Of a stretch of DNA of 48,777 bases, positions 9,177-16,028 are shown piece after piece. The notes under the pieces were generated by a model, which saw only the letters and a program-made list of their open reading frames with translations, made no database searches and had not been told where the DNA came from. The position numbers and the translations under genes were made by a program. The number at the start of each line of letters is the position of its first letter. Position 1 is the first letter of the stretch. Location: the NCBI RefSeq assembly GCF_903946935.1, contig NZ_CAJAXH010000119.1, positions 1 through 48,777 of the forward strand. The letters run 5' to 3'. Origin of the DNA: an uncultured Thiodictyon sp. GTDB lineage: Bacteria; Pseudomonadota; Gammaproteobacteria; Chromatiales; Chromatiaceae.

Positions 9177-9207
9177 GGTGCCACTGCCGCATTGCGGCGG
9201 TGGCACC
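9177..9207 (+). terminator. First of two tandem hairpins after actP
   Basis: Arms GGTGCCACTGCCGC (9177-9190) and GCGGCGGTGGCACC (9194-9207) pair over 14 positions with one G-T wobble and a three-base loop, starting about 34 bases after the actP stop. No T-run follows, so on its own it may protect the mRNA 3' end or reinforce the second hairpin. Confidence 0.5.
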
Positions 9208-9215
9208 GCCGGTCT

Positions 9216-9262
9216 AACGCCGAGGCCCGAGATCGCCCAGCGACCTCGGGCCTCGGCGTTTT
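9216..9262 (+). terminator. Rho-independent terminator of the DUF485-actP operon
   Basis: A perfect 16-base stem (AACGCCGAGGCCCGAG 9216-9231 with its complement 9245-9260) encloses a 13-base loop and runs into TTTT (9259-9262). The T tract is short, but the stem is very stable and correctly placed downstream of actP. The stem is symmetric, though no minus-strand gene ends here, so it serves the plus strand. Confidence 0.8.
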
Positions 9263-9279
9263 CAGAGCTAAGAATCTTT

Positions 9280-9457
9280 GTCCGCAAATGAACGCAAATA
9301 AACGCAAATGGCCAAGCAGCAAGCCGCCTACAAGAACGCAGTCAATGCAATAGGACTGAACGAGTTGCGTGTCGGTGTCGACGCAATCTCAGGGAGCCGG
9401 CGGTACCACCGGCACACTGCATTCTTAATTTGCGTTCATTCGCGTTCATTTGCGGAC
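9280..9457. repeat. 178-bp inverted-repeat element with CGCAAAT-type 30-bp arms
   Basis: The left arm 9280-9309 begins GTCCGCAAATGAACGCAAAT. The right arm 9428-9457 ends in its complement, and the arms match at 28 of 30 positions by my count. Each arm is built of near-repeats of the unit AACGCAAAT. The 118-base centre has no recognisable ORF. It sits between the actP terminator and the cNMP/CBS gene, like a MITE or other non-autonomous dispersed repeat. A second element of the same style lies inside mod at 17812-17894. Confidence 0.75.
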
Positions 9458-9509
9458 ACTATTTCCGTTCTCGGTCATAGCGCCCTATTGTTACCCCAGG
9501 GGAAACCGC

Positions 9510-11375
9510 GTGGACGTCGAACTCATTGAAATCCAAGAATTCCTGGCCAGTCACCCACCCTTCGATCAGTTGCCGCCGCAGACCCTCGAGCGCCTGCCCA
9601 AGCGGCTGTCGGTGCGCTATCTGCGCCGTGGCAGTGTGTTTCCGCCGGTGGATGTGGATCAGCCCTATCTGTATATCCTGCGGCGTGGCGCGGTGGAGAT
9701 GCGCGATGACCAGGGCGAATTGGTCTCCAAACTGGCCGAGGGCGACCTCTGCGATATGTCCTGCCGGGCCGGCGAGGGCGGGCCGCTCATGCGGGGCAGC
9801 ACCGCGGAGGACACGCTCGTCTATTTACTTCCCTGCACCGACCTGACGAGTCTGCGCGAACAGCACGCCGCCTTCGCCGAACACTTCGACCAATCGGTCG
9901 CCCACCGACTGCGCCGCGCACTCGACGCGGTGGTCAATGCCCCGGCCACCGGCGCCGGGCTGATGACCTTGCGGGTGGGTAACCTGGTCGGTCGCGCATT
10001 GGTAACCGCCACCCCGGAGACCAGCATCCGCGCGGCGGCGCAGATCATGTCGGAGAACCAGGTCTCCTCGCTCCTGATCATGGTGGATGAGCGCCTGGCC
10101 GGCTTGATCACCGACCGGGATCTCCGTAACCGCTGCATCGCCGCTGGGCTGCCGACCGACCGACCGGTGCGTGAGATCATGACCGAGCGGTTGCAAACGG
10201 TGACCGTGGACTCGCTGGGTTTTGAGGCCCTGCTCACCATGACTCGGCTCAACGTACACCACCTACCGGTGATGTCAGGCAGCGCGGTGGCGGGTATCCT
10301 CTCGACGACGGATCTCACCCGTTTTCAAAGCTCCAATGCAGTCTATCTGGTCGGCGATGTGCATAAGGCCAAAGACCTGGACGCGCTCATCCAGATCAGC
10401 GCCAAGGTGGGTGAATTACAGGTCCACATGATCAATGGCGGCGCGACCGCGGATCAGGTCGGTCAGGCCATCAGCGCCGTGACCGACGCCATCACTCGGC
10501 GCCTGCTGGAGATGGCCGAGGCGCAGCTGGGAACCCCGCCGGTCCCCTATGCCTGGATGGTCGGTGGCTCGCAGGCCCGGCGCGAGCAGTCGTCCTATTC
10601 GGATCAGGACAACGCGCTGCTGATCGCCGACCATATGAAGCCGGAGGACGACGCCTACTTTGCCGCGCTCGCCGCCATCGTCAACGACGGACTCAACGCC
10701 TGTGGCTATATCTATTGCCCGGGCGAGGTGATGGCCCGCAATCCCGAGTGGCGCCAGCCCCTGCGGATCTGGAAGAAGTATTTCAACACCTGGATTCGGC
10801 GCCCGGAACCCATGGCCCTGATGCTCTCCAGCGTCTTTTTCGACCTCCGCCCGGTCTATGATCCGGAGGGGATGTTTGAGGAGATCCACGATCAGGTGCT
10901 GAATTTGTCCAAGGCCAACCAGCTCTTCATCGCCTATCTGGCCGCGAATGCCATCAAGAATCGCCCGCCATTGGGGTTCTTCCGCAACTTCGTGCTGATC
11001 CAGGGCGGCGACCATGGCCATACCTTCAATATCAAGCACCGCGGGGTGGTGCCGATCATCGACCTGGCCCGGGTCTATGCCCTCTCGAGCGGCGTCACCG
11101 AGACCAATACCCTGGGGCGTCTGCGGGCCGCGGCCGGGGTCAACGCACTGAGTAAGGATGGCGCGGCCAATCTGATCGACGCGGCGCAATTCATCGGGAC
11201 CCTGCGCATGCGCCACCAGGCCCACCAATTGCGCCGCGGCGAGAAGGCGGACAACTTTCTCTCCCCGGAGGAGCTCTCGCCACTGGAGCGCGGACACCTG
11301 AAGGACGCCTTTGTTCTGATCAACACCATGCAGGAGTCGCTCGGACACCGTTACCAGACCGGGCGCTTCAACTAA
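9510..11375 (+). CDS. cNMP-binding / CBS-pair / DUF294 nucleotidyltransferase-like signalling protein
   Basis: The 621-residue protein starts at GTG 9510. AGGGG lies just upstream, whereas an earlier in-frame ATG at 9450 falls inside the inverted-repeat arm. Domains in order: a cyclic-nucleotide-binding-like fold (about 1-130; YLRRGSVFPPVDVDQPYLYI), a pair of CBS domains (about 150-270; LITDRDLRNRCIAAGLPTDR and VAGILSTTDLTRFQ), the DUF294 nucleotidyltransferase-like domain (about 300-450; GGSQARREQSSYSDQDNALL, the GS-x-D-x-D-like signature) and a C-terminal DUF294 helical domain. Such proteins are presumed cytosolic energy/nucleotide sensors; the substrate is unknown. The exonuclease gene follows after four bases, so the two are probably cotranscribed. 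Placement after actP is a familiar association with acetate metabolism. Confidence 0.9.
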   Translation: MDVELIEIQEFLASHPPFDQLPPQTLERLPKRLSVRYLRRGSVFPPVDVDQPYLYILRRGAVEMRDDQGELVSKLAEGDLCDMSCRAGEGGPLMRGSTAEDTLVYLLPCTDLTSLREQHAAFAEHFDQSVAHRLRRALDAVVNAPATGAGLMTLRVGNLVGRALVTATPETSIRAAAQIMSENQVSSLLIMVDERLAGLITDRDLRNRCIAAGLPTDRPVREIMTERLQTVTVDSLGFEALLTMTRLNVHHLPVMSGSAVAGILSTTDLTRFQSSNAVYLVGDVHKAKDLDALIQISAKVGELQVHMINGGATADQVGQAISAVTDAITRRLLEMAEAQLGTPPVPYAWMVGGSQARREQSSYSDQDNALLIADHMKPEDDAYFAALAAIVNDGLNACGYIYCPGEVMARNPEWRQPLRIWKKYFNTWIRRPEPMALMLSSVFFDLRPVYDPEGMFEEIHDQVLNLSKANQLFIAYLAANAIKNRPPLGFFRNFVLIQGGDHGHTFNIKHRGVVPIIDLARVYALSSGVTETNTLGRLRAAAGVNALSKDGAANLIDAAQFIGTLRMRHQAHQLRRGEKADNFLSPEELSPLERGHLKDAFVLINTMQESLGHRYQTGRFN

Positions 11376-11379
11376 CAGC

Positions 11380-12066
11380 GTGTTCTTAGTACCCTCCTTT
11401 CTCGACTGGCGCCGCCGCTTACAGCGGCGTCGCGCCTTACCGGGGCCGCTGCGGGATTACCTCGGCCACCGCCTGCCGCGCACCGACCAGGATTGGCGGG
11501 CGGCCGATTATCTGGCCATTGATCTGGAGACCACCGGGCTGGACATCTCCCGGGACCTGATCCTGAGCGTTGGCTATGTCGTGGTGCATGGCAACCGTAT
11601 CGACCTTGCGAGCGCTCGCCACCGGGTGATACGGATCGACCGGCGAATCCCGGAGGCGAGTGCAGTCATCCACCAGATCACCGACGACCAATCGGCCCGC
11701 GGCCTGGAACTGTCCGACGTACTCGCGGAGCTGCTGCCCGTGCTGGCGGGCAAGGTCATGATTGCCCACCACGCCACCATCGAATGCGGTTTTCTGGGCA
11801 ATGCCTGTCGCCGCCTGTGGCGCGCCGGGCTGCCGGTGCGGGTGGTCGACACCCAGGTGGTGGCACACCGGACTTTTGAGCGGCGACAGACCGCTTTCAA
11901 GGCCTCGGATCTGCGCCTGCACTCGCTCGGCGAACGCTACAACCTGCCGCGCTATGGCGCTCACAACGCCTTGAGCGACGCGCTGGCCGCCGCCGAACTC
12001 TTCCTTGCCCAGGCCGCCTATCGGGAAACGCAGGACTGGCTGCCGCTCAAGCGGTTCCTGTGGTGA
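11380..12066 (+). CDS. 3'-5' exonuclease, DnaQ / Pol III epsilon-like
   Basis: This 228-residue protein has the DEDD exonuclease motifs: Exo I DLETTGL (about residues 50-56), Exo II around IAHHATIECGFL, and Exo III YGAHNALSDALAAAELFL with the His-x4-Asp of a DEDDh enzyme. It is a standalone DnaQ-like domain with a basic N-terminal extension (WRRRLQRRRALPGPL), so not necessarily the replicative epsilon subunit. GTG 11380 lies four bases after the upstream stop; no strong Shine-Dalgarno is visible, which fits translational coupling. The pairing of cNMP/CBS/DUF294 protein and exonuclease recurs in proteobacteria as far as I recall. Confidence 0.88.
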   Translation: MFLVPSFLDWRRRLQRRRALPGPLRDYLGHRLPRTDQDWRAADYLAIDLETTGLDISRDLILSVGYVVVHGNRIDLASARHRVIRIDRRIPEASAVIHQITDDQSARGLELSDVLAELLPVLAGKVMIAHHATIECGFLGNACRRLWRAGLPVRVVDTQVVAHRTFERRQTAFKASDLRLHSLGERYNLPRYGAHNALSDALAAAELFLAQAAYRETQDWLPLKRFLW

Positions 12067-12177
12067 GCGCAACAACAAGGACCACCGACAGTTCATGCAC
12101 TCAAGGCGGCGTTCTCCGGTACCGACCACTTCGAGGCGATGGCTTTCCTCGTGGTGTTACCACAGACTGACTGTTAA
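12067..12177 (+). other. In-frame open extension after the exonuclease stop (possible gene remnant)
   Basis: Directly after the exonuclease TGA, the same frame stays open for 36 codons to TAA 12175-12177 and reads HALKAAFSGTDHFEAMAFLV near its end, which looks protein-like. It could be the tail of a deleted gene at the left border of the defence island, or chance. No start codon with a ribosome-binding site is visible. Confidence 0.2.
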
Positions 12178-12190
12178 GGATTAGATTACG

Positions 12191-13981
12191 ATGAGCTTCA
12201 GAACCGCCGAACCTGCCCTGAAAGACGTATTGGATTCGATTGCCAGGGGCGATACCCAGTTACCGGATTTCCAGCGTAGCTGGGTCTGGGATGACAACCA
12301 TATCGCTTCGCTGATTGCGAGTCTGTCTCTGTCCTACCCAATTGGGGCCGTGATGTTTCTGGAGGCCGGTGGGGTACCTTTCAAACCCCGGCTCTTCGCC
12401 GGCGTCAAACTCGAACCCCAGCCGAAACCAAGAATGCTGGTCCTAGACGGCCAGCAACGTTTGACGTCGATGTACCTGGCCCTGCGTAGCGGTCAGCCGG
12501 TTAACACCAAGACCGATAAGGGACTTGAAATTCAGCGTGTCTATTTTCTGGACATGGAGAAGTGCCTCGATCCACACGAGGATCGTGAGGAAGCGGTCAT
12601 TTCGGTCCCCGCGACGCTGCAGGTCACAACGGATTTCGGCCGTAAAGTGGAATTCGATATCAGCACCCCCGCACTGCAGTACGAAAAACGGGTTTTCCCC
12701 GTGGCACTAATGTTTGACACCCAGAAGTTCATGGACTGGAGGATGGGTTACACCGCCCACCATGTGAACGATCCTCAGGCAGCCATTTTTCTGATGCGCT
12801 TCGAGCAAGAGGTTTGGCTGCGCTTTCAGCAGTTCAAAGTCCCCGCCATCGAGTTGACAGCCGATACCCCGCGGGAGGCCGTTTGCCAGGTTTTCGAGAA
12901 GGTCAATACGGGTGGCGTCACACTTACAGTGTTTGAGCTGATGACGGCGACATTCGCCGCAAACAATTTCAATCTCCGAGAGGATTGGGATGTGAGACGG
13001 CAGCGTCTTTCCTCAAAGTACGATGTCTTGGAGGCACTGGACGGAACTACCTTTCTCACCGCGATAACCTTGCTCGCCAGTTATCAGCGGCACCTTACCG
13101 CCAATCCCAAGTCGCCGGTGTCCTGTAAGCGCGCCGATGTGTTACGCCTTCAGCTCCCCATATTCCAACAGCTCGAAGGCAAACTGGAGCTAGGCTTTGG
13201 ACGGGCTGCTGAACTGCTCGCAGAAGAGAAGATTTTCGATAACAAGAGCTTGCCCTATGCCACCCAAATGATTCCGCTCGCCGCAATCTGCGCTCTGCTT
13301 GGCAACAAGATCGACCAGCATGGAGTGAAGCAGAAATTGTTGCGCTGGTACTGGAGCGGCGTGTTTGGCGAACTCTACGGGGGCGCCAATGAGACTCGCT
13401 TTGCGATGGACTTGCCCGAGGTTGTTGAGTGGGTCGCGGGCGGCAACGAGCCCCGCACCATTCGGGATGCCAACTTCGCGCCCACCCGTCTGCTTTCTTT
13501 GCAGTCCAGGCTTGCAGCCGCCTACAAGGGCTTGGCGGCCCTCCTAATGAAGCATGGCAGTAAGGATTTTGTTAGTGGGACGCCGATCGATCTCAATACC
13601 TATTTTAACAATGCGGTCGACATTCACCACATCTTTCCGCGCGTGTGGTGCGAAGCCAACAAGCTCCCCCGGGAAAAGTGGAACAGCGTCATTAACAAGG
13701 CACCGCTCGCTGCCGGTACGAATCGCTTCATCAGCGGCGATGCCCCCAGCAAGTATCTTGTGCGCATCGAGAAGCATAGGCAGGTCGACCAAGCATCGCT
13801 CGATGGCTTTTTGGAGACCCACGCAATCCCTGTGGTGGACCTGCGTGGAGACCAGTTCGACGCATTTGTTAGGGAACGGGCGAAGCGGCTGTTAGGGCTG
13901 ATCGAGGCCGCAACCGGGAAGAAAGTTTCGGGCCGTGACAGCGAAGAGACAGTGCATGCCTTCGGCGGCGCGCTCGTCTGA
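12191..13981 (+). CDS. GmrSD-like single-chain DUF262 / HNH (DUF1524-type) defence protein
   Basis: The 596-residue protein has an N-terminal DUF262 (ParB/Srx-like NTPase) domain: GDTQLPDFQRSWVWDDNHIA, then the hallmark LDGQQRLTSMYLAL (about residue 90). The C-terminal region has an HNH-like motif, NNAVDIHHIFPRVWCEANK, followed by NKAPLAAGTNRFISGDAPS (about residues 475-520), the pattern of DUF1524/GmrD nucleases. GmrSD proteins are type IV restriction enzymes that cut modified DNA, for example glucosylated hydroxymethylcytosine. Other DUF262 proteins (BrxU, SspE) act similarly or in phosphorothioate sensing, so the substrate is uncertain. AAGGA lies 11 bases before the ATG. It opens a plus-strand defence island with the AlbA_2, type III RM and DarTG genes. 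Confidence 0.82.
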   Translation: MSFRTAEPALKDVLDSIARGDTQLPDFQRSWVWDDNHIASLIASLSLSYPIGAVMFLEAGGVPFKPRLFAGVKLEPQPKPRMLVLDGQQRLTSMYLALRSGQPVNTKTDKGLEIQRVYFLDMEKCLDPHEDREEAVISVPATLQVTTDFGRKVEFDISTPALQYEKRVFPVALMFDTQKFMDWRMGYTAHHVNDPQAAIFLMRFEQEVWLRFQQFKVPAIELTADTPREAVCQVFEKVNTGGVTLTVFELMTATFAANNFNLREDWDVRRQRLSSKYDVLEALDGTTFLTAITLLASYQRHLTANPKSPVSCKRADVLRLQLPIFQQLEGKLELGFGRAAELLAEEKIFDNKSLPYATQMIPLAAICALLGNKIDQHGVKQKLLRWYWSGVFGELYGGANETRFAMDLPEVVEWVAGGNEPRTIRDANFAPTRLLSLQSRLAAAYKGLAALLMKHGSKDFVSGTPIDLNTYFNNAVDIHHIFPRVWCEANKLPREKWNSVINKAPLAAGTNRFISGDAPSKYLVRIEKHRQVDQASLDGFLETHAIPVVDLRGDQFDAFVRERAKRLLGLIEAATGKKVSGRDSEETVHAFGGALV

Positions 13982-14101
13982 TAAGCGTTGCATGAGCCCC
14001 GTCGAGCTGATCGCGGCTATAGACGTGCCTGCGGAGTGCCGGGCGAGTCACCGTGCACTCTCTTTAAGAAAAGGATCGGCCAGTGAGAAACGAGACTCAT
14101 A

Positions 14102-15967
14102 ATGCGAACAGCTGAGGACCTGCTGCAGGAACTGTGCTCGGTTGACGAGTCTCATCACATTGAGGCCAAGCGCGCGAGCCAGATCGACCGCTCGGTGCTG
14201 GAAACTGTCTGCGCCTTCGCCAATGAACCCGGCCTGGGCGGCGGTTATCTGCTGCTGGGGCTGGTGCGAGACGAACAAGACCTCTTCGGTAATGCCTACC
14301 GAGTCGAGGGCGTCGTCAATCCTGATAAGCTCCAGTCCGACCTGGCCAGTCAGTGTGCGACAACGCTCAACCGTCCGGTCAGGCCGCGCGTGTCAGTGGA
14401 ACAGCTGGAGGGGAAAACCGTCATCGTGGCCTATGTAGCCGAGGCCGCGCCAACCGAAAAACCCATCTACCTGACCAGTCTCGGCCTGCCGCGCGGGGCC
14501 TTCCGGCGCGTCGGTTCCACGGACCAGGAAGGCTCAGAGGACGACCTGATCGCCCTCTACACCGGCCACCAGGTCGACACCTATGACGGGGCTATCCTGC
14601 ACGATGTGGACCTCTCCGACATCGACCCCGCTGCGCTGGACGACTACCGACAACAGCGACGCCAAATCAACCCGGATGCGGAAGAGCTCGCCTGGTCGGA
14701 TGAGGACCTCTTGCGTGCACTCGGCTGCGCGCAGCGCGACCAAGGCCAGCTCAAGCCCACGGTGGCCGGCATCCTGCTGTTCGGCACCGTCATGGCCTTG
14801 CGCCGCTGCTTCCCGATGATGCGCATCGACTACATCCGCGTGCCGGGGCGGCAGTGGGTCGAGAACCCCGACCACCGCTTCGACACTCTGGAGATCCGTG
14901 CCCCGGTGTTCACCGCCATTCGCCGTGCCACCAACACGGTCCGGGACGAACTACTGCAATCCTTTTCCTTGCCCGAGGGGGCGCTGGCGCGCGAGGACGA
15001 ACCGACGCTGCCCATGCGGGTGATCCGCGAGGCGGTCGTCAACGCCGTGATGCATCGAAGCTACCGCATCCACGGCGCGACCCAGATCATCCGCTACGCC
15101 AACCGGCTGGAAATCCGTAACCCCGGCCACTCCATCAAGGCCGAAGAGCAGCTGGGCGAGCCCGGCTCCGAAACCCGCAACCCGCGAATCGCCGCCGTGT
15201 TGCACGAGGTCAACATCGCCGAGACCAAGGGCAGCGGCATCCGCGCCATGCGCGAGCTGATGCTGGCCAACGGCCTGCTGCCCCCCACCTTCGAGTCGAC
15301 CCGCCGCCCCGACCAATTTGTCGCCACCTTCCTGTTTCACCACTTCCTGGGTCCGGACGATCTGGCCTGGTTGGGCCGCTTGACGCGCGAAGTCCTGAGC
15401 GACGAGGAGGCCCGCGCCCTGGTCTTCGTGCGGGAGTTGGGGGCCATCGACAACGCGGCGTATCGCGGGATCAACCGCACGGACACCCTCAGCGCCTCTG
15501 TACACCTGCGCCGGCTGCGCGATCTGGGTCTGCTGGACATGAAGGGCGGCGGTAGCCGGACCTACTATGTGTCAAGCTTGGCGTTTGCGGCGAGCCTGTC
15601 CGCCGCCGCAGCGCCCGAGAGCAGCCCGCCCGGGGATAATGGGCACCAGCCAGAACAAAATAGTCACCACCCCACCCAGAATAGTCACCAGCCCCTGGTG
15701 ACTATCCCCGAGGCGTTACAGGCCCGCGTCCCCGCTCCCGGGACCAAACCGCGGCGCGAGGTTATACGCGCCTTGATCCTGGACCTCTGCCGGTCGCGCG
15801 GCCTGAGCGCCCGGGAACTGGCAGCCATCCTGGGCCGTCAGGAGCACAAGCCGCTCGTGCGGGATTACCTCAGCCCCATGGTGGCCGAGGGTCTGCTGGC
15901 CTACACCATCCCGGAGATGGAGAACCATCCAGATCAACGCTATACCGTACCAGGCCCGATTGACTAA
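14102..15967 (+). CDS. AlbA_2 (Schlafen-type) ATP-binding putative transcriptional regulator
   Basis: The 621-residue protein has an N-terminal AlbA_2 domain (HIEAKRASQIDRSVLETVCA; GGGYLLLGLVRDEQ) and a central ATP-binding GHKL-like region of the 'RecG-related' family (MRVIREAVVNAVMHRSYRIH; ETKGSGIRAMRELM). A Gln/His-rich linker (about 512-535) carries repeated NSH[QH]P units, and a C-terminal winged-helix-like part is labelled by LSARELAAILGRQEHKPLVR. These proteins are frequent companions of restriction-modification loci and are presumed DNA-binding regulators or accessory factors. It lies 120 bases after the DUF262 gene and 61 bases before the chosen mod start, so it probably shares their transcript. 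Confidence 0.82.
   Translation: MRTAEDLLQELCSVDESHHIEAKRASQIDRSVLETVCAFANEPGLGGGYLLLGLVRDEQDLFGNAYRVEGVVNPDKLQSDLASQCATTLNRPVRPRVSVEQLEGKTVIVAYVAEAAPTEKPIYLTSLGLPRGAFRRVGSTDQEGSEDDLIALYTGHQVDTYDGAILHDVDLSDIDPAALDDYRQQRRQINPDAEELAWSDEDLLRALGCAQRDQGQLKPTVAGILLFGTVMALRRCFPMMRIDYIRVPGRQWVENPDHRFDTLEIRAPVFTAIRRATNTVRDELLQSFSLPEGALAREDEPTLPMRVIREAVVNAVMHRSYRIHGATQIIRYANRLEIRNPGHSIKAEEQLGEPGSETRNPRIAAVLHEVNIAETKGSGIRAMRELMLANGLLPPTFESTRRPDQFVATFLFHHFLGPDDLAWLGRLTREVLSDEEARALVFVRELGAIDNAAYRGINRTDTLSASVHLRRLRDLGLLDMKGGGSRTYYVSSLAFAASLSAAAAPESSPPGDNGHQPEQNSHHPTQNSHQPLVTIPEALQARVPAPGTKPRREVIRALILDLCRSRGLSARELAAILGRQEHKPLVRDYLSPMVAEGLLAYTIPEMENHPDQRYTVPGPID
15681..15705. repeat. Perfect coding palindrome in the AlbA_2 linker
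   Basis: ATAGTCACCAG (15681-15691) and CTGGTGACTAT (15695-15705) form 11-base arms around CCC. The same unit, AATAGTCACCA, also occurs just upstream near 15659-15669, so the linker is made of short near-tandem copies encoding NSHHP/NSHQP. It lies inside the gene and does not shift the frame. Confidence 0.7.
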
Positions 15968-16028
15968 CCACCCGCCGGGACGCGCGACACGAACCAATCG
16001 GCCTTGGAGTATTGGAGATAACCAACAG

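Noticed and set aside
7902-9287. 461-codon minus-strand ORF opposite actP
   Set aside because: Shadow of the SSS permease; His/Gly/Gln-rich with no membrane or domain features, and it reads through the terminator hairpins.
9280-9457. Possible CRISPR array made of CGCAAAT units
   Set aside because: Units are about 9 bases, contiguous and arranged as inverted arms, with no regular spacers; this is an inverted-repeat element.
10416-11348. 310-codon minus-strand ORF opposite the cNMP/CBS/DUF294 gene
   Set aside because: Antisense shadow with no motif; the plus-strand protein has clear CBS and DUF294 features.
15960-16028. TTG 15960 as the mod start
   Set aside because: It overlaps the end of the AlbA_2 gene, and the extra residues (NHPPGRATRTNRPW) are not Mod-like; ATG 16029 begins close to the conserved N-terminus.
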